From Lachnospiraceae bacterium UBA7199 (GTDB lineage Bacteria > Bacillota > Clostridia > Lachnospirales > Lachnospiraceae), in the NCBI GenBank assembly GCA_002490775.1, contig DKUR01000061.1:1-53697 (forward strand): 53,697 nt of DNA. The letters run 5' to 3'. Positions 16,162-25,918 of the stretch are shown piece after piece. The translations under genes and the position numbers were made by a program. A model generated the notes under the pieces. The model was given only the letters and a program-made list of their open reading frames with translations. It did no database searches and was not told the DNA's origin. Numbering within the stretch: the stretch's first letter is position 1; each line of letters starts with the position of its first letter.

Positions 16162-18406
16162 AGCAATTATTACGCTGCTGGTTTTCGTACTGCTTCTTGG
16201 AGTGTTTGGGTATACTGCAGCAGTAGGGCTTGGAACGGAAGGCTCCGGTTCCGCAGCCAGCATCAATTTAGGACTTGATTTGGAAGGCGGTGTCAGCATT
16301 ACCTATCAGGTAGTTGGTGACGAAAAGCCTGATAAAGACGACATGGCTGATACCATCTATAAGCTTCAGCAGCGTGTGGAAAATTACAGCACAGAAGCAG
16401 TGGTGTATCAGGAAGGGGAAGACAGGATTAATATTGAAATTCCCGGCGTGTCAGATGCAAACGCGATTTTAGAGGATCTTGGGAAGCCAGGTGCTTTATA
16501 TTTTATTTCCCAGTATGATTCTGAGGGTAATTTGAACTATCAGGCAGTGGGAACAGATGAAAATGGCAAGCTGGTTTATGCTATGTATAACACCATTGAG
16601 GCGCTGCAGGCAAATGGTTCTGTAAAACTGGTGGGTACAGACGTAAAGGATGCACAGGCGGCTTCCGGCACAGACAGTATGATGAATAACAGCCAGTATG
16701 TGGTAAGCCTTACCATGACAGAAGAAGGAACCACTAAGTTTGCAGATGCAACTGCAAAGGCGTATGCCAACCATGAAACCCTTGCAATTTATTATGATGG
16801 TGAGATCATAAGTGCGCCAAACGTAAATGCTTCCATTACCAATGGACAGGCCCAGATCGAAGGTTCCTTTACTTATGAGGAAGCCCAGCAGCTTGCCTCC
16901 ACCATCCGTATCGGCGGTCTTAAATTAGAGCTGGAAGAACTTCATTCCAAGATTGTAGGCGCACAGCTTGGTGAAGCAGCAATCTCCACAAGTATTAAAG
17001 CAGCAGCAGTTGGTTTTGCAATCATTGTCATTTTTATGATCGCGGTATATTTTGTATCTGGTTTTGCAGCCAGCCTTGCCCTTGCCCTTTATGTGGAATT
17101 GATTGTTATTTTATTGGACGCATTTGAAATCACTTTAACTTTGCCTGGTATTGCAGGTATTATCCTTTCCATAGGTATGGCCGTGGACGCAAACGTAATT
17201 ATTTTTGCCCGCATCAGGGAGGAAATTGCCAAGGGCAAAACGGTGAAATCTGCAATTGATATCGGTTACAAAAAGGCAACCTCTGCAATCGTAGACGGAA
17301 ATGTAACCACCTTAATTGCGGCAGCGGTTTTAGGCGTGCTTGGTTCAGGGACGGTAAAGGGATTTGCTTACACATTGGCGCTTGGTATTGCTCTTTCCAT
17401 GTTTACAGCAATGGTGGTGACCAGACTGCTGATGAAGGCTTTTTATGCAGTCGGTATCCAGAATGCAAAGTGGTATGGAACTGCGAAAGAGAGAACGACC
17501 ATTAAATTTACATCTAAAAAGAAAATCTTTTTTGGAATATCCATTGCAGCAATTGTAGCGGGCTTTGTGTTTATGGGAATCAATAAGGCACAGACAGGCG
17601 GTGCTTTAAATTACAGCCTTGAATTTGTAGGCGGCACTTCCACCAATGTGACTTTCAATGAAGATATGACGCTTGCCGATATTGATACAAATGTGGTACC
17701 GCTGATTGAGAAAATTACCGGGGATGGAAATGTGCAGACGCAGAAGGTGGAAGGAAGCAATGAGGTAATCTTCAAAACCCGTTCCTTAAATACCACTGAG
17801 CGGGAAAGCTTTAAGACAGCTATGGTAGAGAACTTCCAGGTAGAGGCGGAAAAGATCACTACGGAAACCATCAGTTCTACGGTCAGCAGTGAAATGAAAT
17901 CAGACGCAATTATAGCAGTGATTGTAGCGACCTTATTTATGCTGATTTATATTTGGTTTAGATTTAAGGATATCCGTTTTGGCGCAAGCTCTGTTCTGGC
18001 GCTGATTCATGATGTGCTTGTAGTACTTGCCTTTTATGCGATTGTTAAGATATCTGTGGGTACCACCTTTATTGCATGTATGCTTACAATCGTAGGTTAC
18101 TCTGTCAATGCGACTATCGTAATTTTTGACCGTATTCGTGAAAACAAGGCGAATATGGGAAGAAAAGAAGAATTGGCAGATATGGTGGATGCAAGTATTA
18201 CCCAGACACTTTCCAGAAGTATTTTTACTTCCTTAACTACCTTTATCATGGTAACAGCCTTGTATATTTTTGGTGTGTCTTCCGTCAAGGAATTTGCGCT
18301 TCCTCTTATGGCAGGCATTCTCTGCGGAACTTATTCTTCCGTATGTATTACAGGCGCGCTGTGGCTGGTACTGCGGAAGGTATTTCCTCAAAAAACACAG
18401 GCGTAA
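16148..18406 (+). CDS. secDF: Fused SecD-SecF protein translocase subunit
   Basis: A 752-residue RND-type membrane protein that drives late steps of Sec export with the proton gradient. The SecD half runs to about residue 440: NLGLDLEGGVSITYQV, an external P1-like domain, then membrane motifs GMAVDANVIIFARIREEI. The SecF half follows: NYSLEFVGGTSTNVTF, then VGYSVNATIVIFDRIREN. Each half has six predicted helices. Fusion of SecD and SecF occurs in many Firmicutes and is not a sequencing join here. It starts inside the end of the maturase gene. Confidence 0.95.
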   Translation: MKKNKAIITLLVFVLLLGVFGYTAAVGLGTEGSGSAASINLGLDLEGGVSITYQVVGDEKPDKDDMADTIYKLQQRVENYSTEAVVYQEGEDRINIEIPGVSDANAILEDLGKPGALYFISQYDSEGNLNYQAVGTDENGKLVYAMYNTIEALQANGSVKLVGTDVKDAQAASGTDSMMNNSQYVVSLTMTEEGTTKFADATAKAYANHETLAIYYDGEIISAPNVNASITNGQAQIEGSFTYEEAQQLASTIRIGGLKLELEELHSKIVGAQLGEAAISTSIKAAAVGFAIIVIFMIAVYFVSGFAASLALALYVELIVILLDAFEITLTLPGIAGIILSIGMAVDANVIIFARIREEIAKGKTVKSAIDIGYKKATSAIVDGNVTTLIAAAVLGVLGSGTVKGFAYTLALGIALSMFTAMVVTRLLMKAFYAVGIQNAKWYGTAKERTTIKFTSKKKIFFGISIAAIVAGFVFMGINKAQTGGALNYSLEFVGGTSTNVTFNEDMTLADIDTNVVPLIEKITGDGNVQTQKVEGSNEVIFKTRSLNTTERESFKTAMVENFQVEAEKITTETISSTVSSEMKSDAIIAVIVATLFMLIYIWFRFKDIRFGASSVLALIHDVLVVLAFYAIVKISVGTTFIACMLTIVGYSVNATIVIFDRIRENKANMGRKEELADMVDASITQTLSRSIFTSLTTFIMVTALYIFGVSSVKEFALPLMAGILCGTYSSVCITGALWLVLRKVFPQKTQA

Positions 18407-18415
18407 GAAAAAAGT

Positions 18416-20209
18416 ATGGCAAAATGGATGGTAGCTGCCAAAAAGGCGGATTTTGATAAAATAGCGGAAAAATATCATATTACCCCGGTTCTTGCAAGAA
18501 TTATGCGGAACCGGGATATAGAAGGAGACGAAGAAATTGAAAAGTTTCTTCATGGTGATTTAGAAGACCTGCACGATCCTTTTCTTATGAAGGATATGGA
18601 GAAGGCAGCAGATCTTATTACAGAAAAGATTAAGGAGGGAAAGACCATCCGCATTATAGGGGACTATGATGTGGATGGTATCTGTTCCTCCTATATTCTT
18701 CTGACCGGATTGAAGGAGCTTGGCGGCAGGGCAGACATTGTGATTCCCCATAGAATGAAAGATGGGTATGGGCTGAATGACCACTTGATTATGGAGGCTG
18801 CCGGAGACCACATTGACACGATTTTAACCTGCGACAATGGAATTGCTGCGGCACCACAGATACAGCTTGCCAAAGAAAAGGGTATGACAGTGATTGTAAC
18901 GGACCACCATGAGGTTCCCTTTGAGGAGGGAGAAAGTGGACGAAATTATCTTCTGCCTGATGGGGATGCGGTGGTAGATCCCAAGCAGCCGGGCTGTGAG
19001 TATCCCTTTAAGCAGATCTGTGGCGGTGTAGTGGCTTTTAAGCTGATACAAACTCTTTTTTTCCTTTTTGACATGCCCCGTAAAGACCGGAAAAGATGGC
19101 AGCAGCTTTTAGATGAACTGCTGGTGTTTGCTGCACTTGCAACTGTTTGCGATGTGATGGAACTTCGGGATGAAAACAGGATTATTGTGAAAAAAGGGCT
19201 GGAGCTGATGAGTCAGACCACCAATCTTGGGATTAAAGCGCTTCTTATGGTAAACGGAATAGAAAGAAAGGCACTCAGCCCTTATCATGCGGGATTTATA
19301 ATAGGCCCCTGTTTAAATGCCACAGGGCGTCTGGATACTGCTTTGCGTGCGTTGGAACTGTTTTGCACACAGGAATGGAAAGAAGCGGTCACCATTGCAG
19401 AAGATTTAAAACAGTTAAATGATAGTCGTAAACAGATGACTGAGGAAGGGGTAAAAGAAGCGGTAAGGCAGGTGGAAGAGACGGATCTTTTAAGTGACAG
19501 AGTGCTGGTTATTTTCCTTCCAGAATGTCATGAAAGCCTTGCCGGGATCATTGCCGGCAGAGTCAGGGAAAAGTTTGGAAAGCCGGCTTTTGTGCTGACC
19601 AGGGCGGAGGATGGCATAAAAGGCAGCGGCAGATCCATTGAAGCCTATAATATGTACGAAGAAATGACTGCTGTGAAAGAACTTTTTACCAGATATGGAG
19701 GCCATAAAATGGCAGCAGGTCTTTCTCTTCCTGATGAAAAAGCGGCAGGGGAGTTTAGAAAAAGATTAAATGAAAATTGTCGTTTGACAAAAGAGGATTT
19801 TGAGGAGGTTGTACATATCGACGTGCCTATGCCTTTAGCTTATGCAGACCGGAAGTTTATAAAGGAGTTAGCGCTGTTAGAGCCCTTTGGTACGGGAAAT
19901 CCCAAACCTTTATTTGCCAGAAAAGGAATCAGTCTCTTATCAGGGCGGAAGATAGGTAAAAATCAAAATGTCGGGAAGTATACAATTGCAGATGAAGAAG
20001 GCCGGCAGTACGAAATGATTTATTTTGGTGATTTGGAACAGTTTGACATATTTCTAAAAGAAAGATTTGAAATTCGACTGGTGGAAGGATTGTATGCAGG
20101 CAGATTGGCAGTGGGAGAAGTGGTTATTTCCATTGCCTATTACCCTGATATCAATAGTTATGCGGGGAGAGAAAGCATACAAATTGTAATGCAGTATTAC
20201 ACGTGTTAA
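18416..20209 (+). CDS. recJ: Single-stranded-DNA-specific exonuclease RecJ
   Basis: A 597-residue 5'-3' exonuclease for recombination and repair. The DHH phosphoesterase motifs appear in order: IIGDYDVDGICSSY (about 78), TCDNGIAA (about 138), VTDHHEVPF (about 160) and, further on, NATGRLDTALRALEL. The DHHA1 domain has GIIAGRVREKFGKP and GSGRS. The C-terminal OB-like region is present. The gene follows secDF by 9 bp and is followed by a strong terminator. Confidence 0.93.
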   Translation: MAKWMVAAKKADFDKIAEKYHITPVLARIMRNRDIEGDEEIEKFLHGDLEDLHDPFLMKDMEKAADLITEKIKEGKTIRIIGDYDVDGICSSYILLTGLKELGGRADIVIPHRMKDGYGLNDHLIMEAAGDHIDTILTCDNGIAAAPQIQLAKEKGMTVIVTDHHEVPFEEGESGRNYLLPDGDAVVDPKQPGCEYPFKQICGGVVAFKLIQTLFFLFDMPRKDRKRWQQLLDELLVFAALATVCDVMELRDENRIIVKKGLELMSQTTNLGIKALLMVNGIERKALSPYHAGFIIGPCLNATGRLDTALRALELFCTQEWKEAVTIAEDLKQLNDSRKQMTEEGVKEAVRQVEETDLLSDRVLVIFLPECHESLAGIIAGRVREKFGKPAFVLTRAEDGIKGSGRSIEAYNMYEEMTAVKELFTRYGGHKMAAGLSLPDEKAAGEFRKRLNENCRLTKEDFEEVVHIDVPMPLAYADRKFIKELALLEPFGTGNPKPLFARKGISLLSGRKIGKNQNVGKYTIADEEGRQYEMIYFGDLEQFDIFLKERFEIRLVEGLYAGRLAVGEVVISIAYYPDINSYAGRESIQIVMQYYTC

Positions 20210-20252
20210 ACAACGGATGCCGGACTTTGCCGCCATCCTTATGTTAATACAA

Positions 20253-20283
20253 AAGCCTCCGGGGGTGCCGGAGGCTTCTGTAT
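20253..20283 (+). terminator. Terminator after recJ
   Basis: A 10-bp perfect GC-rich stem (AAGCCTCCGG 20253-20262, CCGGAGGCTT 20268-20277) with a 5-nt loop, then CTGTATTCTT. It closes the SCIFF-secDF-recJ transcript. The gap up to murE otherwise holds only the promoter listed next. Confidence 0.85.
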
Positions 20284-20462
20284 TCTTATGAGGGGGGAGA
20301 TAGTGAGTTGTTCAACTATCTTGATATTTATCATACAGGTAAATTGTGTATAAAATGTGTCCGATTTATGATAAAAATCTAAAATACTCTTAAAGAAAAG
20401 TTAAGCATATGAAAATTCAATATAAACATATTATTAAGAAGAATTAATGAAATTACCATCAA

Positions 20463-20491
20463 TTGCAAAAAACATACATTCGTGTTATCTT
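20463..20491 (+). promoter_or_regulatory. Candidate murE promoter
   Basis: TTGCAA (20463-20468), 17 bp, TATCTT (20486-20491). Transcription would start near 20498, leaving a leader of about 55 nt. Confidence 0.5.
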
Positions 20492-20553
20492 ATATAAGGG
20501 AAAGGAAAGCATTTCCCTCAGAAGTAAAAAGAAACAAGACAGGAGCTGTAAGA

Positions 20554-22065
20554 ATGAAATGTGAAGAGTTGTTAAGAGGGCTTACCTATGAATGTATAAG
20601 GGGAAGCGTTGACTGTGAGATAAAAGAGGTAGTGTACGATTCGAGAAAATTATCACAAGGATGTCTGTTTATCTGTATCTGCGGTTATAATGTGGACGGA
20701 CACAGCTTTGCAAAAGAGGCAGCTCAAAAAGGCGCAGCGGCAATTGTGGTGCAAAAGGATGTGGAACTTCCTAAGGATGTGGAACTTCCTTTGGAGAGTG
20801 AAATTACAGTGATTCGTGTGGAAGATACCAGATATGCGATGGCATTTATTTCGGCAGCTTATTTTGGACATCCGGCAGACCGGCTTAAAGTCATTGGCAT
20901 TACCGGCACAAAGGGAAAAACCACCACTACCTATTTGATCAAATCCATTCTGGAAAAAGCAGGCTATAAGGTAGGGCTTGTAGGAACCATTGAAACGATT
21001 ATTGGAGAAAAGCATATTCCGGCCAGCAATACCACGCCGGAGTCCTTTCTGCTCCAGCAGTATTTTATGGAAATGGAAAAGGCAGGCTGCCAGATTGTTG
21101 TAATGGAGGTGGCTTCCCAAGGGCTGAAGCTTCACAGAACCCAGGGATTTACTTTTGAAATTGGCATTTTTACCAATTTAGAGCCGGATCACATTGGGCC
21201 AAATGAACATGCGGATTTTGAAGAATATCAGTTTTGCAAGGGACTTTTGTTTAAACAGTGCAGGTTAGGGATCGTGAATAAGGATGACGTGCATATGAAT
21301 GCGGTTTTAGAGGGACATACCTGTCAGCTTGAAACCTATGGTTTTGACAAAACTGCTGATCTTTATGCAGAAGAGTTAAAACTGGTCAATAAACCAGGAG
21401 AACTGGGCATAGACTTTAAGGTAAGAGCCAAGGATGCAAAATGGAAAGATTTTACAGTGGAGGTACCCACACCAGGACGATTTAGTGTGTACAATGCGCT
21501 TACTGCAATTGCAGTATGCAGGCATTTTAAGGTGGAAATACCACAAATACAAAAAGCGCTTTTAGGCGCTCATGTAAGGGGAAGAATAGAGATGGTTCCG
21601 GTATCAGATCAATTTACACTGCTGATTGATTATGCCCATAATGCCATGAGTCTTAAGAGTTTGCTTACTACTCTTAAAGAATATGAGCCAAAGAGGCTGG
21701 TCTGCTTATTCGGCTGTGGGGGAAACCGTTCTAAGATCCGCCGCTATGAAATGGGCGAGGTGAGTGGAAATTATGCGGATTTAACAATTATCACTTCTGA
21801 CAATCCCAGATTTGAAAAGCCGCAGGATATCATAGAAGACATTAAAACAGGGATTCGGAAAACAAGCGGGAAATTTATTGAAATCTGCGACCGGAAGGAA
21901 GCAATTGCCTATGCCATTTTGAATGGGCAGCCGGGAGATATCATTGTGCTTGCTGGCAAGGGACACGAAGATTATCAGGAGATAGAAGGCGTAAAGTACC
22001 CAATGGATGAAAGAGACCTGATCGCAGAGATTTTAAAAGAAAACGGGCTTTCCAAAAAAGAATGA
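20554..22065 (+). CDS. murE: UDP-N-acetylmuramoyl-tripeptide synthetase MurE
   Basis: A 503-residue Mur ligase that adds the third amino acid of the peptidoglycan stem peptide. The ATP site is VIGITGTKGKTTTTYLI, and NTTPESF and the DNPR motif (TSDNPRFEKP) are present; DNPR is associated with meso-diaminopimelate as the added residue. The start at 20554 has AGGAGCTG upstream; the frame is open from 20482 but that start lies at the promoter. Odd feature: an exact 18-bp tandem duplication gives KDVELPKDVELP in the N-terminal domain. Confidence 0.93.
   Translation: MKCEELLRGLTYECIRGSVDCEIKEVVYDSRKLSQGCLFICICGYNVDGHSFAKEAAQKGAAAIVVQKDVELPKDVELPLESEITVIRVEDTRYAMAFISAAYFGHPADRLKVIGITGTKGKTTTTYLIKSILEKAGYKVGLVGTIETIIGEKHIPASNTTPESFLLQQYFMEMEKAGCQIVVMEVASQGLKLHRTQGFTFEIGIFTNLEPDHIGPNEHADFEEYQFCKGLLFKQCRLGIVNKDDVHMNAVLEGHTCQLETYGFDKTADLYAEELKLVNKPGELGIDFKVRAKDAKWKDFTVEVPTPGRFSVYNALTAIAVCRHFKVEIPQIQKALLGAHVRGRIEMVPVSDQFTLLIDYAHNAMSLKSLLTTLKEYEPKRLVCLFGCGGNRSKIRRYEMGEVSGNYADLTIITSDNPRFEKPQDIIEDIKTGIRKTSGKFIEICDRKEAIAYAILNGQPGDIIVLAGKGHEDYQEIEGVKYPMDERDLIAEILKENGLSKKE
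20755..20790 (+). repeat. In-frame 18-bp tandem duplication in murE
   Basis: AAGGATGTGGAACTTCCT occurs twice back to back (20755-20772, 20773-20790) with no mismatch, so the protein repeats KDVELP. It lies in the N-terminal domain, away from the ATP and DNPR motifs. Identity of the copies suggests a recent event. Confidence 0.95.
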
Positions 22066-22113
22066 GGATAAATTCTGAGCAAAGCATAAAAACAGGCAGG
22101 AAGAATAGAAAAG

Positions 22114-24357
22114 ATGACACAGGGAAGATATGCAAATATTATAATAGATATTTCCCATGAAAAAGTAGACAGAGCTTTTCAATATAAGATTCCAAAGGAA
22201 CTTGACGGGAAAATAGAGACTGGTATGTGTGTGCAGATTCCATTTGGTGCAGGAAACCGTTTAAGGAATGGATATGTAATTGAAGTTACAGATAAAGCAG
22301 AGTTTCCTGATGAAAAGCAGAAGATGGTGGCAGGGATAGTAACCAGCGGTATGCCGGTGGAGGCAGATGCCATAAAACTTGCGGCATGGATGAAGGAAAA
22401 TTATGGTTCCACCATGATTGCCGCATTAAAAACGGTGCTTCCTGTGAAACAGGCTATGAAGCATAAGGAAAAAAAGAAAATTATCCGTCTTTTGACTGTT
22501 GAGGAAATTCGCTGCGTTTTAGGGGAATGTATCAGGAAACACCAGACTGCAAAGGCCAGGGTTTTGACAGAACTTTGCAAAGAGCCGGTGCTTCCTTATG
22601 AACTGGTAATAGGACGGCTGCATGTGGCAGCAGCAACCTTAAAAAGCCTGCAGAATCAGGGCGTGATTTCCATAGAAAGTGAAAGTTATTACAGAAATCC
22701 GGTTAAGCTGGAAACTGCAAGGGAGATGGGGCTTGTTTTAAGCAAAGAGCAGGCAGAGATCAGAGATAAGGTTCTTTTAGATTTTGATCAGGGAAAAAGG
22801 AAGACTTATCTGATTCATGGAATTACAGGAAGTGGAAAAACTGAGGTTTATTTATCTTTGATCGAAGGTATGATAAAAAGAAAGAAACAGTGCATTATGC
22901 TGATTCCGGAGATTGCCCTTACTTATCAGACGCTGCTTAGGTTTTATAAAAGATTTGGAGACAGAGTTTCGGTAATGAATTCCACTTTGTCAGCGGGAGA
23001 AAAATTTGACCAGTGGGAGAGGGCAAGGAAGGGAGAACTTGATGTGATCATAGGCCCCCGTTCAGCTTTGTTTGTACCTTTTCCTGATTTGGGGCTGATT
23101 ATTATGGATGAGGAGCATGAAACCAGCTATAAATCCGAGACGATGCCAAGATATCATACAAGAGAAACAGCCCAGTATCTTGCAGAAATGAAAGGGGCAA
23201 GTTTGGTTCTGGGATCGGCCACCCCTTCTTTGGAGGCATATTACCGGGCAAAAAAGGGAAGCTATGAATTATTTACGTTAGATAGAAGACTAACGGGCGG
23301 AAGCCTTGCACCAGTTTTTATTGTTGACTTGAGACAGGAGCTAAAAAGCGGCAACCGCTCCATTTTCAGCAGAAAATTGCAGGAGCTGATGGAGGAGAGG
23401 CTTCAGAAAAAAGAGCAGATTATGCTTTTTTTAAACAGAAGAGGATATGCCGGATTTGTATCCTGCCGGGCTTGCGGATATGTGATGAAGTGCCCCCACT
23501 GTGATGTGTCTTTATCCCAGCATATGGGGGGAAAAATGGTGTGTCATTACTGTGGCTATGAGACAAGGCAGCCGAAAAAATGTCCTTCCTGTTCTTCTCC
23601 TTATTTGTCAGGATTTAAAGCAGGAACCCAGCAGATTGAGCAGCAGCTTTATAAACAGTTTCCTGGCATACGGGTGCTGCGCATGGATGGAGATACCACC
23701 CGCACAAAGGACAGCTATCAAAAAATACTGTCGGCTTTTGCTGAGGGAGAAGCCGATGTACTGGTGGGAACCCAGATGATTGTAAAGGGGCATGATTTCC
23801 CTAATGTAACACTGGTGGGTGTACTGGCGGCAGATTTATCATTAAATGATAATGATTACCGGGCAGGAGAGAGAACCTTCCAGCTTCTGACGCAGGCAGC
23901 CGGGAGAGCCGGAAGAGGGCGAAAGCCCGGAGTGGCGGTGATTCAAACCTACCGGCCGGATCATTATAGTATTGTTAAGGCGGCAAATCAGAACTATGAA
24001 GAGTTTTATGAAGAGGAAATTTTGTACAGGGAGTTAGGTTCTTATCCTCCGGCGGCCCATATGATGGCGGTTTTAATCACTGCATCACGGGAAGAGAGAG
24101 GAGAAAAGCTGTCAGAGCAGTTGGCAGCCCTTACAAAGGATTTTTTGAAAGAAGGAAAGAATAAGGTATCAGTAATAGGTCCAGCTAAGGCATCTATTGG
24201 AAAAATAAATGATATTTACAGATTTGTGATCTATTATAAAGCGTTTGACTATGGACAATTGACGTCAGTTAAGGATAAAATAGAACAGTATTTACAGTCT
24301 TTGGCGTTAAAAGAAGAAAATGTACAGTTTGATTTTGAGCCTACAGACAGTTTTTAG
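22114..24357 (+). CDS. priA: Primosomal protein N' (replication restart helicase PriA)
   Basis: A 747-residue superfamily 2 helicase that reloads the replisome at stalled forks. The helicase core has GITGSGKTEVYL (Walker A, about 240), PRSALFVPF, IMDEEHETSYKS (DEEH box), LGSATPSLEAY and QAAGRAGRG. A zinc-binding insert carries four CxxC pairs (CRACGYVMKCPHC, CHYCG, CPSC). The N-terminal DNA-binding domain starts DISHEKVDRAFQY. It follows murE by 48 bp and begins the replication/translation part of the cluster. Confidence 0.95.
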   Translation: MTQGRYANIIIDISHEKVDRAFQYKIPKELDGKIETGMCVQIPFGAGNRLRNGYVIEVTDKAEFPDEKQKMVAGIVTSGMPVEADAIKLAAWMKENYGSTMIAALKTVLPVKQAMKHKEKKKIIRLLTVEEIRCVLGECIRKHQTAKARVLTELCKEPVLPYELVIGRLHVAAATLKSLQNQGVISIESESYYRNPVKLETAREMGLVLSKEQAEIRDKVLLDFDQGKRKTYLIHGITGSGKTEVYLSLIEGMIKRKKQCIMLIPEIALTYQTLLRFYKRFGDRVSVMNSTLSAGEKFDQWERARKGELDVIIGPRSALFVPFPDLGLIIMDEEHETSYKSETMPRYHTRETAQYLAEMKGASLVLGSATPSLEAYYRAKKGSYELFTLDRRLTGGSLAPVFIVDLRQELKSGNRSIFSRKLQELMEERLQKKEQIMLFLNRRGYAGFVSCRACGYVMKCPHCDVSLSQHMGGKMVCHYCGYETRQPKKCPSCSSPYLSGFKAGTQQIEQQLYKQFPGIRVLRMDGDTTRTKDSYQKILSAFAEGEADVLVGTQMIVKGHDFPNVTLVGVLAADLSLNDNDYRAGERTFQLLTQAAGRAGRGRKPGVAVIQTYRPDHYSIVKAANQNYEEFYEEEILYRELGSYPPAAHMMAVLITASREERGEKLSEQLAALTKDFLKEGKNKVSVIGPAKASIGKINDIYRFVIYYKAFDYGQLTSVKDKIEQYLQSLALKEENVQFDFEPTDSF

Positions 24358-24429
24358 TGAGGCAAAAACAGGCGTCAGTACTGCGGCGCAAACTATATAT
24401 ATAAATGCAGTGCAGAAATGAGGTAAAAA

Positions 24430-24912
24430 ATGGCAATCAGAAACATAAGAGAAATGGGTGATCCGGTTTTAAATAAGGTCTGCAAGGAAGTAAAAGAAAT
24501 AACAGACCGTACCAGAGAATTGATTGATGACATGTTTGATACCATGTATGAGGCCAATGGAGTAGGTCTTGCGGCGCCTCAGGTGGGAATTTTAAAGAGG
24601 ATCGTAGTAATTGATGTGACAGGTGAGGAACCTCACCTTCTGATTAATCCGGTTATTTTGGAAACCAGCGGGGAACAGACCGGAAATGAAGGATGTCTCA
24701 GTGTCCCGGGGAAAACAGGGATCGTAACAAGACCTAATTATGTGAAAGTGAAAGCATATGATGAGAATCTCCAGCCTTTTGAGCTGGAAGGGACAGAGCT
24801 GCTGGCCCGGGCAATCTGTCATGAATTGGAACATTTAGATGGACATTTGTATGTGGAAAAAGTAGAAGGAGACCTTTTAAATGTCTCTGATGTATATGAG
24901 GATGAAGATTGA
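24430..24912 (+). CDS. def: Peptide deformylase
   Basis: A 160-residue metalloprotease that removes the formyl group from nascent proteins. All three motifs are present: GVGLAAPQVG (I), EGCLSVPG with the metal-ligand Cys (II) and CHELEHLDG with the HExxH ligands (III). The short length and simple C-terminus fit the class I-like clostridial enzyme. It overlaps fmt by one base; the two act as opposing steps in formyl-Met handling. Confidence 0.95.
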   Translation: MAIRNIREMGDPVLNKVCKEVKEITDRTRELIDDMFDTMYEANGVGLAAPQVGILKRIVVIDVTGEEPHLLINPVILETSGEQTGNEGCLSVPGKTGIVTRPNYVKVKAYDENLQPFELEGTELLARAICHELEHLDGHLYVEKVEGDLLNVSDVYEDED

Positions 24913-25865
24913 TGAAAATTGTATATATGGGAACCCCTGATTTTGCAGTGGCGCCTTTAGAGGCTTTGATTCAGGCAGGTCATCAGGTCAGTGCGGTGGT
25001 GACACAGCCGGATAAGCAAAAGGGACGGGGAAAAGAAGTGCAAATGACACCGGTAAAGGAGTGTGCTTTAAAATATGGGATACCTGTATTTCAGCCGGTT
25101 AAAATCAAAGAAAAAGAAGCAGTTGAAAAACTGCGGGAATATCCGGCAGATCTGTTTGTGATAGCAGCTTTTGGGCAGTTATTGTCAGAGGAGATATTAA
25201 ATATGCCCAAATTTGGATGTGTAAATATACACGCGTCTCTTCTTCCTGCCTACCGGGGAGCAGCGCCTATCCAGTGGGTGATCCTAAATGGAGAAACAAA
25301 GACAGGCGTTACCATTATGCAGATGGAAAAAGGACTTGATACTGGTGATATGCTTTTAAAGGCAGAGGTAGACATAGATCCCAAAGAAACAGGAGAAAGT
25401 CTTCATGATAAATTGATGGAAACGGGAGCAAAGCTGATAGTTGAAGCACTTCCTAAAATAGAGCGTGGAGAATTGACGAAAGAGAAGCAGGATGATTCTT
25501 TGTCCACCTATGCTCCAAGACTGACAAAGGCTATGGGATTAATTGACTGGAATCAGGAGGCAGCAGTGATAGAAAGACTGATCCGTGGTTTAAATTCATG
25601 GCCAAGTGCATATACCTATTATCACGGAAAAACCTTAAAGATATGGGAAGCAGACGTAATCCCAATTCAGGCTGATGAGGAAAATAACACTGCGTTGCCA
25701 GGTACGATTTGCCGCATAAACAAAGATTTTTTTGATATAGCATGTGGAAAAGATTTTTTACGTGTATATTCTCTGCAGCTTGAGGGGAAAAAACGTGTTT
25801 CTGTGAAAGACTTCCTTCTGGGTTATCAATTAGAACCAGGAATACAATTAGGAGTTAACTTATAA
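24912..25865 (+). CDS. fmt: Methionyl-tRNA formyltransferase
   Basis: A 317-residue enzyme that formylates initiator Met-tRNA using 10-formyl-tetrahydrofolate. The N-terminal domain has GTPDFAVAPLEAL, the HASLLPAYRGAAPIQW catalytic segment (Asn-His-Ser-type motif NIHASLLP) and MEKGLDTGDML with the catalytic Asp. The C-terminal tRNA-binding domain has RGLNSWPSAYT. The ATG at 24912 overlaps the TGA of def (TGATG), which points to translational coupling. Confidence 0.95.
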   Translation: MKIVYMGTPDFAVAPLEALIQAGHQVSAVVTQPDKQKGRGKEVQMTPVKECALKYGIPVFQPVKIKEKEAVEKLREYPADLFVIAAFGQLLSEEILNMPKFGCVNIHASLLPAYRGAAPIQWVILNGETKTGVTIMQMEKGLDTGDMLLKAEVDIDPKETGESLHDKLMETGAKLIVEALPKIERGELTKEKQDDSLSTYAPRLTKAMGLIDWNQEAAVIERLIRGLNSWPSAYTYYHGKTLKIWEADVIPIQADEENNTALPGTICRINKDFFDIACGKDFLRVYSLQLEGKKRVSVKDFLLGYQLEPGIQLGVNL

Positions 25866-25918
25866 AACATTGTCAAAGTCGTCTCCAAATTTATATTTTT
25901 GAAAGGAGCAATAACATT

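Noticed and set aside
16496..16774. Minus-strand ORFs inside secDF and other large genes
   Set aside because: They lie opposite strongly conserved coding regions, have no ribosome sites and code for low-complexity proteins; they are shadows.
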